64,000 nt of DNA from Verrucomicrobiota bacterium (lineage in GTDB: Bacteria > Verrucomicrobiota > Verrucomicrobiia > Opitutales > Opitutaceae). Shown in pieces: positions 46,366 through 53,775 of the stretch (positions are counted from its first letter, which is position 1; each line of letters starts with the position of its first letter). The stretch is taken from the NCBI GenBank assembly GCA_023399155.1, contig JAEWQP010000011.1, positions 149,439-213,438 of the forward strand. The letters are read 5' to 3'. The notes under the pieces are model-generated. The model was not told the DNA's origin, ran no database searches, and saw only the letters and a program-made list of their open reading frames with translations. The position numbers were made by a program, and so were the translations under genes.

Positions 46366-47008
46366 CATGGTTATCGGGCAACAGTTGTTCGTTGGTGGCG
46401 AACCGGTCCCTCAATAATCAATAACTCCCGCTCAGCGCGCCAATAACGGGTAGCAAATGACCCCGCTCGAACGCGGTGGTCCGTGGTCCTATGGTCCCGT
46501 AGTCCTTCGTCCCGTAGTCCAGTAGTCCTGTCGTCCCTTCGGTCCCGTAGTCCCTCACCCGTGTTCCCGCCCCGAGGGCAGTTATCAGTTACCGGTTACC
46601 GGTTATTCGCCGGCCGGCTACCCGCCCCGATAACCGTTGTCCGTGGTCCAGTAGTCCCGTGGTCCCTTCGGTCCCGTAGTCCAGTAGTCCCGTTGTCCCG
46701 TGGTCCTTCGTCCGTGGTCCCGCCCCGAGGGCAGTTATCAGTTATCAGTTACCGGTTACCCGCCCCGATAACCGTTGTCCGTGGTCCAGTAGTCCTGTGG
46801 TCCCTTCGGTCCCGTAGTCCAGTTGTCCTTCGTCCGTGGTCCCGCCCCGAGGGCAGTTATCAGTTATCAGTTACCGGTTACCGGTTATTCGCCGGCCGAC
46901 TGCCCGCCCCGATAACCGTTGTCCGTGGTCCAGTAGTCCGTAGTCCAGTGGTCCTTGAGTCCGTGGTCCCGTGGTCCTGTTATCCGGTAGTCCCCCGGTC
47001 CTTCTCCG
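46366..47008. repeat. Composite octamer/heptamer array with three near-identical ~140-base units
   Basis: Octamer blocks (GTRGTCCN) alternate with a conserved core CCCGCCCCGAGGGCAG that occurs three times (near 46566, 46720, 46841), followed by GTTATCA/GTTACCG heptamers, a GCCGGC core and CCCGCCCCGATAACCGTTG. Unit starts at 46633, 46771 and 46915 give 138- and 144-base periods. Inverted heptamers (CAATAAT, CAATAAC) stand at the left. The array ends directly at the stop codon of the PssE-like gene. The same core in variant form is at 12142, 12394 and 53584. Confidence 0.85.
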
Positions 47009-47011
47009 CCG

Positions 47012-47494
47012 TCAACGGCTGGCGTGGATGAACTCCCGGATGGCGTCGGTCAGCGAGCTACTGGCGTGGGGGCCGATGCGGTCGCGCACCAGGATCGAAT
47101 CGATGTTGTCGAGCATCGTCGCGAGTTCTGCGTCATCCATCGCCACGGTGATTTTTCCGCTGGCGGAAAGGTGTCGGGCTGTTGCGTATTGATGATCGTT
47201 CCGCGTTTCACCCAAGTGTCCCCGCCGTGGCAGCACGAGAATCGGAATGCCCGCCTCGAGCGCGGTGAGGATCGTTCCCATGCCTGCGTGTGCGACCACA
47301 CATCGGGCCTGTTGCATGCACTTCGCGTACTCGCCTGGCTCGAGAAACTGCGTGAAGCGGATGCTCGATGGCTTCCAGGTCGTGTTGCCGATTTGCGCGA
47401 AGACGTCCGATCTTCCGGAGCGTTCTGCCCAAGCGTCTACGATCTTCACCAGCCGGTCAAAGGGAACATCCGAACCAACGGTCACGAAGATCAT
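47012..47494 (-). CDS. Glycosyltransferase catalytic half, PssE/Alg13-like
   Basis: GT28 C-terminal-type domain that binds the UDP-sugar and works with a membrane partner of the PssD/Alg14 type. The 160-residue protein starts MIFVTVGSDVPFDRLVKIVD and has VVAHAGMGTILTALEAGIPI and LVLPRRGHLGETRNDHQ, the donor-binding region. Its ATG overlaps the PssD-like stop (ATGA), so the two subunits are made together. Its stop is at the edge of the repeat array. Confidence 0.88.
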   Translation of the reverse strand: MIFVTVGSDVPFDRLVKIVDAWAERSGRSDVFAQIGNTTWKPSSIRFTQFLEPGEYAKCMQQARCVVAHAGMGTILTALEAGIPILVLPRRGHLGETRNDHQYATARHLSASGKITVAMDDAELATMLDNIDSILVRDRIGPHASSSLTDAIREFIHASR

Positions 47495-47952
47495 AGTACG
47501 CTTCCACGAAACTGTGGACCCTCGGGATGCGCGAGGTGCGCCCATTGGGTGAGCCACAGGTCGGCGCATTTCCCGGCTTTCTTCCCGGAGAGCGAGAGCT
47601 CCTCCGCGTTGGCAATACTGTCGATCCAGACGGTACGTGCTCCAAAGAGCCTTCCGATCTGGATCGCAAAATAGCCGGGAGCCGCTCCGGTGGACACGAT
47701 GACATCGGGCCGCACGCGAAGCACCACGAGGAAGAGAGTAGCGATGGTCCGGAGCATGCGAAGCTTGTTCCAGCGGGTGGAGTCGGGAATCACCAGGAAC
47801 CGTTCTCCTGGGACCTGCGTGGCATAGCCGGCCTGAACGGTGGCATAGGTGACGACGCATCCCTCGAACGCCGGCCGCAGGCGCAGCAACTGCACCCAGT
47901 GTCCGCCGCCTGAGGAGACAGCGAGGACCTTCTTCGGTTTGGGATCGGGCAT
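47491..47952 (-). CDS. Glycosyltransferase membrane-anchor half, PssD/Alg14-like
   Basis: Partner subunit recruiting the catalytic half to the membrane. The 153-residue product has KKVLAVSSGGGHWVQLLRLR (the glycine-rich Alg14 start), TLFLVVLRVRPDVIVSTGAA and GYFAIQIGRLFGARTVWIDS, all typical. ATG 47952 is chosen for the motif position. In EPS loci this pair usually adds the second sugar (often glucuronic acid) to the lipid-linked primer. Confidence 0.87.
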   Translation of the reverse strand: MPDPKPKKVLAVSSGGGHWVQLLRLRPAFEGCVVTYATVQAGYATQVPGERFLVIPDSTRWNKLRMLRTIATLFLVVLRVRPDVIVSTGAAPGYFAIQIGRLFGARTVWIDSIANAEELSLSGKKAGKCADLWLTQWAHLAHPEGPQFRGSVL

Positions 47953-47988
47953 TGGGAGGAAACGTATCCGGCTTGGCCGCACACGCGC

Positions 47989-50298
47989 TCAGGTGCCAAG
48001 TGTCTCGGAATCGAGCGCAGCGGGGACGTGCTGCCGGGTCTTGTTGAGCACGACCCCGACGTTGGCGCCAGCTTCCGCCAGCATGGCTCCGGCGCGCTTG
48101 ACCGCGTCGCGATTGGTCTTCTCCGATTCCACCACCATCAGCACCTGGTCCATGTAGCGGGCCAGTTGCGGGGTGGCGCTGATCTGGCTGACCGGCGGCA
48201 TATCGAAGATGATGTAGTCGAAATCGCTCGCCTTCATCTTCGGGACAAGTTGCGCGAACTTGCGCGGGATGATCCACGAGAGGCGATCGTCGGCCGAGCC
48301 CTGCGACACCATGTAGAGATTTTCGCGCACAAGCGCATCATCGCGCGTCTCCTGCGCGAGGACGCCGTCGAGCCCGACCTTCAGGTCGCCCTTGTGGAAG
48401 AACTGCGGAGTCTTCCGGTCGGGATTCATGTCGACGAGCAGCACGTTGCCATCGCCGGTCTCGGAGAGCGATGCCGCGAGCCCCGCGGCCACGGTGCTGA
48501 CGCCCGAGTCCGAACTGCAACTGGTGACCGCGACGAGCTTGGGCTTCCGAGTGATGCCGCGCATCTCGAAGCTGTAGATGAGCCGGTTGCGGAGCGCATC
48601 GAAGAACTCGCGCAGCTGGTGATCGGCCGCCCACGGGACGATGCCTCCGCCGTTTCCGTCGGGCGGCGTCGCACCGGGTTTGCCCGCGGTGAGCAGGCCG
48701 GCGTTTCCTGGAGGGAGGGCCGCTTTCTTCGAGCCGGACCGCGTCTGCGGGATCGAGATGATGAGGGGCAGCCCAAGACCGGCCTCGATTTCCGCGGGGC
48801 GTTTCACCGACTGGTCGAAGAAGAGATCGATCGCAAACGCGAGGGCCAGCCCGAAGAGGAGCCCTCCCGCGGCGAGGCCCGCCATGATTTTCTGGACGAG
48901 TGCCATATCGCGGCCCGGAGGCGATGGCGACTGCAGTTCTGAAATGTTGGATACGCGCCCCGGCCCGAGCGCCTCGTCGACGCGCGTGCGCTCAAGGTTG
49001 GTGGAGAGATAACGGTACTGCTGTTCCTGCAGCTCCTTGGACCGCTGCAATTCCGTGATCGTCGACTCGAGACCGGCGAGCTTCGTGGCCTCGGTGCGGA
49101 CACGGATGAGTTGGTCGTTGAGCACGCGACGCCGGGCCTCGACCGCATTGATTTGCGCCGTCTCCGCACCGAGATCGAACGCGCTTAGGGCGCCTGGTCC
49201 GGGCGCAACACGGGGTGTAACCGCCGTGCGCTGGGATGCCAGCTGCGGGTACTCCTGCTCGAGTCGCTTGCGGAGCGTTTCCTGCTCCTCGATCTGATTG
49301 CGGATGCCGCGCACCATCGGCGTGTCTGCCATGAACTGGGCGAGCAGTTCCTGCTCACGGCGGTACAGAATCGGAAGCTGCGCCGCAACCTGACGGTAGG
49401 TGTTGAGCTTCTCGCTCGGGACCTCGGTCGCGGGCTCCTCGTTGCCGCTGGTCGCCGCCGCGGGACCGTCCTGGGGCGTCCCGGTGAACGCGGAGATTCG
49501 GGCACGGATCTCCGCCAGCTGCGCTTCCGTCGCGAAGAGTTCCTCCTGAATGCGCGCCATCCGTTCCGCATGCGCCGCGCGGGCTGCCGCGAAGTCGACC
49601 ACGCCCGCCTGCTCGAGAAGACGGCGGAGTTCTTCTTCGATCTGCAGCAATTTGCTGCGGCGCTGATCGGTTTCTTGGACCAGGGTGGCGTCGAAATTGC
49701 CGGTGTTGCGGTGGACTTCCGCGTGGCGTCGCATGTAGGTGTCGATGACCTGACGCAGCACCGGCTGGACGAGCGTGGCATCGGGATTGGAGAACGCTAA
49801 CCTGAGTACAGCACTGTTGCGCTCCGCTGTGACGCCTATGCCCGAGGCGACCACACCCGCGGCCCGAACGAGATCCCTGGCAGTATCCCCGGTGTTGGAG
49901 CCCAAAATTGTTTCTGGGCCCACCTTGGTGGCGACCTCCACCGCAAGATCATAGCTGGTGAGAATATCGATCTCCGTCTTGATGATCGATTCACCGCCGC
50001 GGCCGCCGGGCGACACGGTCCGGGTGCCATCTTCGCCGATGGTCGGACGGGATTCCTCGACGTAGCGGATCAGCAGACGCGCGCTCGAGGTGAAGGGCGG
50101 GTGGATGAGGAGCTTGGCCCCGAGCGCACCCAGAAGACCGAGCACGGTCAGGATCAGGATCTTCCATTTGTGCCGGAACAGGATGAAATAGACCAAGCTC
50201 AGCGAGATCGCGGGCGCGCCCGAGCCGGTGGCGCCGTCGTGAGCGCCGTTTGCTGCTCCGCCGCGAGTGTCGGCGGATGATCCGTGGATGTTCTTCAT
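47989..50298 (-). CDS. Wzc/ExoP-like polysaccharide co-polymerase with degenerate kinase Walker A
   Basis: Inner-membrane chain-length regulator. The 769-residue protein has an N-terminal Wzz domain with a first helix (KILILTVLGLLGALGAKLLI), long coiled coils in the periplasm (residues about 190-440), GNVR-like region, second helix (IMAGLAAGGLLFGLALAFAI) and a cytoplasmic ATPase domain. The Walker A is SSDSGVSTVAAGLA, with Val where the catalytic Lys should be; Walker B VLLVDMNP and DYIIFDMPPV are kept. No C-terminal tyrosine cluster is seen (end ALDSETLGT). So the tyrosine-kinase activity is probably lost. ATG 50298 is chosen. Confidence 0.88.
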   Translation of the reverse strand: MKNIHGSSADTRGGAANGAHDGATGSGAPAISLSLVYFILFRHKWKILILTVLGLLGALGAKLLIHPPFTSSARLLIRYVEESRPTIGEDGTRTVSPGGRGGESIIKTEIDILTSYDLAVEVATKVGPETILGSNTGDTARDLVRAAGVVASGIGVTAERNSAVLRLAFSNPDATLVQPVLRQVIDTYMRRHAEVHRNTGNFDATLVQETDQRRSKLLQIEEELRRLLEQAGVVDFAAARAAHAERMARIQEELFATEAQLAEIRARISAFTGTPQDGPAAATSGNEEPATEVPSEKLNTYRQVAAQLPILYRREQELLAQFMADTPMVRGIRNQIEEQETLRKRLEQEYPQLASQRTAVTPRVAPGPGALSAFDLGAETAQINAVEARRRVLNDQLIRVRTEATKLAGLESTITELQRSKELQEQQYRYLSTNLERTRVDEALGPGRVSNISELQSPSPPGRDMALVQKIMAGLAAGGLLFGLALAFAIDLFFDQSVKRPAEIEAGLGLPLIISIPQTRSGSKKAALPPGNAGLLTAGKPGATPPDGNGGGIVPWAADHQLREFFDALRNRLIYSFEMRGITRKPKLVAVTSCSSDSGVSTVAAGLAASLSETGDGNVLLVDMNPDRKTPQFFHKGDLKVGLDGVLAQETRDDALVRENLYMVSQGSADDRLSWIIPRKFAQLVPKMKASDFDYIIFDMPPVSQISATPQLARYMDQVLMVVESEKTNRDAVKRAGAMLAEAGANVGVVLNKTRQHVPAALDSETLGT

Positions 50299-50318
50299 CG
50301 GAAAATGTCGTCCTGATG

Positions 50319-51425
50319 TTAGGCGATGTGTCGGTAAAGGATGCGGCCTGCGAGGCGCGAGAGCGGAAGCGGCAGGCGGCGGAAGACTCGGTTTTGCCAG
50401 CCGTTCAGCAGGCTGCGGTCCGTGCTGAACTGCTGGGTTCGGCAGTCGAATTTGACGTAGTCGATGCGGTCCTCGCGCGTGCCCCAGGAGAGCTTGAAGC
50501 GACGGAGGCTTTCGTGGTGCGTGGCATTGCGACCAAAATGCAGGTGGGTCACCCCGCGGGCGAGACATTCGCGAATCGCGGCCCAAAGCACCAGATTCGT
50601 GGGCCGGGATGCCTGGTAGCTCGCGTCAGACGCGCCGAACTTGAAGAGCGCGCCGCGGCCCAGGGTGAAAAAGATCACGCCTGCGACCGCGGCACCGTTG
50701 AGGCGCGCCAGAACGATGAAGCCCATGCCACGATCAAGGATCTGCTCGCGCATGCGCCGGAAAAAGTCGATCGGCTGCGGCGGCAGGCCGTGCCTGCGGC
50801 GTGTGAGTTCCTGCAGTCGGAAGAACTCCCCAATCGCTGCGGCCGAGGTGGTCACCTCGGTGGTCAGCCCGGATTTCTCCGCCTTGCGGATCGCCCGGCG
50901 CACCGCGGGGTGGAAGGCCGTGAAGAGGGCGTCTTCACCGGTAGCGAGGTCGAGGTCGTGCGTAAAGTAGGAAAGCGAGGGCCGCGCCCCGGTCGTCTGA
51001 GGCAGGCCACCGCGGCACTCGATGTACCGCCACCCGCGCTCGCGCGCATGTGCCCGTAGTGCCGAAAACACGACATCAGGGAGGCCGGCGCCCGCGTCGC
51101 CCAGCGGCGGGCAGAAATCGGAAAACGGCAGCGAAACGCCCCGGCGTCCCGTGAACCAGGAATCCACCTCCAGCATCGGCAGGAGCACGCGCGTGCCGTC
51201 TGCCGCGACTGAAGTGAAGTAGCAGGGCTCAAACCGGTAGGATTCCGCGAGCACCCGTGCCCAGGCGGCGGTGTGGAAGACCGTGGCTTGAGGATGGCTG
51301 TCCAGCCATCGATCCCAGCGCGCATCCACACGCGGATCGATGCACTCGACGGCGAGGCCCGGGCGCGAGGCGCTCGGAGAACCTGGAAGAACGGCGGACA
51401 GGGGAGCGGGAACGGTGATGGGCAT
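50319..51425 (-). CDS. FemAB-like GNAT-fold protein of exosortase/EPS systems
   Basis: Resembles the FemAB-related proteins associated with PEP-CTERM/exosortase loci. The 368-residue chain has two acetyltransferase-like halves: VFHTAAWARVLAESYRFEPC in the first and RLNGAAVAGVIFFTLGRGAL, FGRNATHHESLRRFKLSWGT in the second, the latter being the family C-terminal signature. It probably transfers an aminoacyl or acyl group to a surface substrate; the substrate is unknown. Start GTG/ATG near 51425 gives MPITVPAPL. It is located between the Wzc-like and sugar transferase genes. Confidence 0.82.
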   Translation of the reverse strand: MPITVPAPLSAVLPGSPSASRPGLAVECIDPRVDARWDRWLDSHPQATVFHTAAWARVLAESYRFEPCYFTSVAADGTRVLLPMLEVDSWFTGRRGVSLPFSDFCPPLGDAGAGLPDVVFSALRAHARERGWRYIECRGGLPQTTGARPSLSYFTHDLDLATGEDALFTAFHPAVRRAIRKAEKSGLTTEVTTSAAAIGEFFRLQELTRRRHGLPPQPIDFFRRMREQILDRGMGFIVLARLNGAAVAGVIFFTLGRGALFKFGASDASYQASRPTNLVLWAAIRECLARGVTHLHFGRNATHHESLRRFKLSWGTREDRIDYVKFDCRTQQFSTDRSLLNGWQNRVFRRLPLPLSRLAGRILYRHIA

Positions 51426-51571
51426 GTCCGTGGGGTTACGGTGGCGGACCAGCTTCAGGGTAGACTTCTCGACGGTGACGTGAGGTTCAGGATACGCGAT
51501 GTCGTTGGCTGCGACGGTGCGGGAGACACCTGCTCGTGTGCGGCCCGAAAGGACGAGGGGTTCGCAAGGGC

Positions 51572-52396
51572 TCAGGCGTTTTCCCTCGTGCGTGCTTCGG
51601 GCTCGAGCGCGACATCCTGGGGGAAGCGGAACTGGTAGAGCTGGCGACGTGCATCGCGCGTGACCACAGCGCTACGGTAGTCGGAGAGGGCCGGGGTGAG
51701 TTCGGGCAGCGTGGGCGCCGCCGCCGCCAGCCGGGCGCGACGAGCATCCCGGACCTGATCGACCAAGGCCGGAACTGTCCTGACGATGATGGTCAGGTCG
51801 CGCGAGAAACGCAGCTTCCGGGCGTAATCGATATCGAGGCGGATCATCTCATCGAACGAGAGGCGGTTTTTGCCGGAAACCTGCCAGAGGCCGGTGATGC
51901 CGGGCATGGCGCGGAAGCGTTCCTTCTGCCAGGGCTGGTAGGCTTCGAACTCGTACGGGATGCAGGGGCGGGGGCCGACCAGCGTCATGTCACCGAGCAG
52001 GACGTTGACGATCTGGGGAAGCTCGTCGAGGCCGGTGGCGCGGAGGATCCGACCGAGCGGAATCAGGCGCGGGTCGCCGGCGTTGTCCAGTTTGTCCATC
52101 GGCCGATTGTTGCGGATGAACTCGAGAGCGTGGGCCTGGTGGGCGGCGCTGCTGGCGCCGGCCTTCATGGTGCGGAACTTGAACAGGGTGAAACGTCGCC
52201 CGTTGAACCCGACCCGCTCCTGTCGGAAGAACACGGGTCCGGGTGCCCACAGACGCGTCACCACGAGCATCAGCAATACGATCGGCACCAGGAGCGGCAT
52301 CGCCGCCAGGCTCCCGAGAATATCCATGCCGCGCTTCCACCACGGCAAATGCGCGCGGGCGCTGAACGGCAGAAGGTTGTCGGGGGAAGGGGACAC
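51572..52396 (-). CDS. Initiating undecaprenyl-phosphate sugar phosphotransferase
   Basis: Starts the repeat unit by putting a sugar-1-phosphate on undecaprenyl phosphate. The 274-residue protein is of the short, monotopic type with one helix (GSLAAMPLLVPIVLLMLVVT) and the catalytic region GPVFFRQERVGFNGRRFTLF, KFRTM, RATGLDELPQIVNVLLGDM and LVGPRPCIPYE, then MPGITGLWQVSGKNRLSFDE. A C-terminal extension of about 50 residues (ALVDQVRDARRARLAAAAP onward) is unusual. It lies upstream of the glycosyltransferases in the operon. Confidence 0.92.
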   Translation of the reverse strand: MSPSPDNLLPFSARAHLPWWKRGMDILGSLAAMPLLVPIVLLMLVVTRLWAPGPVFFRQERVGFNGRRFTLFKFRTMKAGASSAAHQAHALEFIRNNRPMDKLDNAGDPRLIPLGRILRATGLDELPQIVNVLLGDMTLVGPRPCIPYEFEAYQPWQKERFRAMPGITGLWQVSGKNRLSFDEMIRLDIDYARKLRFSRDLTIIVRTVPALVDQVRDARRARLAAAAPTLPELTPALSDYRSAVVTRDARRQLYQFRFPQDVALEPEARTRENA

Positions 52397-52414
52397 GGAA
52401 GGGGTTGCTGAAAC

Positions 52415-52873
52415 GGGTTAATGGTTACCTGTTATTGACCAGCAGCTACGCGCTTTAGGTATGCCATGTATCCGTTTATTAGTTTCATCGCTTCCGCGAC
52501 GTGGTTTCTGCCTTCTGCCAAGACCTCGGCGTTGATCATGGATTCGTCATGGGCGGTAATCAGGTGATCCATGACCTCGGACGCCGAACCCCGTGCGTTG
52601 CTGCAGAACCTGGCGTTATCCGAGTAATGGAAGCGGCCGAAACCCTCGGCGATGTTTGCCGTCGTCGATCGCGCAGCCCGCAGGATCTGATCGATTAAGC
52701 GAAAGCGCTCTTGTTCGGGAAGAACCGGAACCACTGTCTTTGCCACGAAAAGACGAAGTCTTCGGCATGCCCGCCAGCATTCCAGATCCTCGAACGAATG
52801 GATCGCTCTCGAACTTTCCATGGTGGTTCCGTGCTTATAACAAGTAACCATTAACCAATAACCTGGTAATCAC
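52415..52873. mobile_element. Heptamer-armed element carrying an intact four-helix-bundle gene
   Basis: Left arm 52415-52440 (GTTAATG, GTTACCT, GTTATTG) and right arm 52839-52873 (CAAGTAA, CCATTAA, CCAATAA, CCTGGTAA) are inverted copies with a perfect 13-base match GGTTAATGGTTAC. Between them is a single gene; its stop codon lies inside the left arm and a possible upstream ATG inside the right arm. The right arm ends 2 bases from the NusG-like stop codon. The heptamers equal those in the gene-free arrays at 12.1, 46.5 and 53.6 kb. Confidence 0.75.
52432..52821 (-). CDS. Four-helix-bundle protein (23S rRNA intervening-sequence / IVP family)
   Basis: Small helical protein of 129 residues from ATG 52821 (or 139 from ATG 52851). 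Family marks: HSFEDLECWRACRRLRLFVA, RLIDQILRAARSTTANIAEG with the NIAEGFGR signature, ARGSASEVMDHLITA. Relatives are encoded in 23S rRNA intervening sequences and as free genes; DGR accessory proteins share the fold. Biochemical role is unknown. Here it sits between the antiterminator and the sugar transferase, bracketed by inverted heptamer repeats, so it looks like the cargo of a small mobile element rather than an EPS gene. Confidence 0.88.
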   Translation of the reverse strand: MESSRAIHSFEDLECWRACRRLRLFVAKTVVPVLPEQERFRLIDQILRAARSTTANIAEGFGRFHYSDNARFCSNARGSASEVMDHLITAHDESMINAEVLAEGRNHVAEAMKLINGYMAYLKRVAAGQ

Positions 52874-52874
52874 G

Positions 52875-53375
52875 CTACCCCGTCCGCTCCAATGCGGAGC
52901 GATCGATGATCGCGCGGGCGCTGAAGTTCAGGGCGGTGAGCAGCACCGCGACGCGTTCGCTGTCACGCATGCCGTGGAGGATCACCGCCTGCAGGCCGCG
53001 CATCGGGCCCGCGACGATCTCCACATGGTCGCCGGGCTGAAGGCCCGGGCGGATGGTCACCACATCGAGGCTTTCGCCCGCCCAGCGGCGCAACTCTTCC
53101 ATCAAGTCCTCGGCGACGACGGTCGGTGTGCCGCCGAAACTCACGACGCCCAGCACATCGGGCGCGTATTGCACCGCCCGGTACGAGGCGGCCGGGTCGA
53201 AGCGGCAGAAGAGATAGCGGGGAAAGAGCGGCGAGGTCACCTCGCGACGCACCCGGCGGATGCGTTTCACCTCGCGCAGTTTTGGGAAGTAGGTCTCCAG
53301 CCCGAGCGTCTCGCCCAGGTAACGTTGGGAGAGCGACTCCTTCAGGGGTTTGGTGTGTACGCAGTACCAATGCAT
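52875..53375 (-). CDS. NusG/RfaH-like transcription antiterminator
   Basis: Specialised NusG paralogue that helps RNA polymerase read through long polysaccharide operons. The 166-residue protein starts MHWYCVHTKPLKESLSQRYL, with the NGN-domain pattern LGLETYFPKLREVKRIRRVR and SPLFPRYLFCRFDP, then a KOW-like domain (LQPGDHVEIVAGPMRGLQAV). It is the first gene of the minus-strand EPS operon, the place expected for RfaH/UpxY-type factors. ATG 53375 is well placed; a possible sigma-54 site lies 78 bases upstream. Confidence 0.9.
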   Translation of the reverse strand: MHWYCVHTKPLKESLSQRYLGETLGLETYFPKLREVKRIRRVRREVTSPLFPRYLFCRFDPAASYRAVQYAPDVLGVVSFGGTPTVVAEDLMEELRRWAGESLDVVTIRPGLQPGDHVEIVAGPMRGLQAVILHGMRDSERVAVLLTALNFSARAIIDRSALERTG

Positions 53376-53381
53376 GGTTGA

Positions 53382-53424
53382 GGGGCGAGAGGCTAGAGGC
53401 GAGGGGCGGGAGGATGGGGCGGGG
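53382..53424. repeat. G-rich heptamer run upstream of the antiterminator gene
   Basis: GAGGGGC, GAGAGGC, TAGAGGC, GAGGGGC, GGGAGGA, TGGGGCG in continuous 7-base register, within the predicted 5' untranslated region. It is another sequence family with the same phasing as the heptamer arrays elsewhere. Confidence 0.6.
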
Positions 53425-53452
53425 TCACCGGAAACGGGCGACCCCAAGGTTC

Positions 53453-53468
53453 AGCAATCGGCGTGCTC
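53453..53468 (-). promoter_or_regulatory. Possible sigma-54 promoter of the EPS operon
   Basis: Read on the minus strand: GAGCACGCCGATTGCT, compared with the sigma-54 consensus TGGCACG-N4-TTGCT. The -12 TTGCT is perfect and -24 has AG instead of GG. The start codon of the NusG-like gene is 78 bases downstream. The imperfect -24 element keeps this tentative. Confidence 0.4.
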
Positions 53469-53481
53469 GGTTCGAAATGTT

Positions 53482-53775
53482 GGGGTTCTTGGTCCTGTCC
53501 CGTGGTCCCGTTGTCCGTAGTCCTTTTTCCGTAGCCGTAGTCCAGTTGTCCGTAGTCCGGTTGTCCTGTAGTCCTGTGGTCCTGCCCCGAGGGCGGTTAA
53601 CAGTTACCAGTTATCAGTTACCGGTTACCGGTTGCTCGCCGGCCGGCTGACCGCCCCAAATAACCAACAACCAATAACCAGTAACTCTGTCCCGTGGTCC
53701 TGTAGTCCAGTTGTCCGTGGTCCGGTTGTCCTGTAGTCCTGTTGTCCAGTAGTCCTTCTCCGTGGTCCTTCTCCG
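53482..53775. repeat. Composite octamer/heptamer repeat, one unit, upstream of the EPS operon
   Basis: Octamer blocks GTRGTCCN at 53495-53582 and 53687-53770 flank the core CTGCCCCGAGGGCGG, heptamers GTTACCA, GTTATCA, GTTACCG, GTTACCG, a GCCGGCCGGC centre and inverted heptamers (AATAACC, AACAACC, AATAACC). Same design as at 12.1-12.6 and 46.4-47.0 kb. No known minus-strand gene ends here. Confidence 0.8.

Noticed and set aside
52432..52821. Diversity-generating retroelement accessory (Avd-like) interpretation
   Set aside because: No reverse transcriptase, template or variable repeat is present in the window; only the shared four-helix fold supports it.
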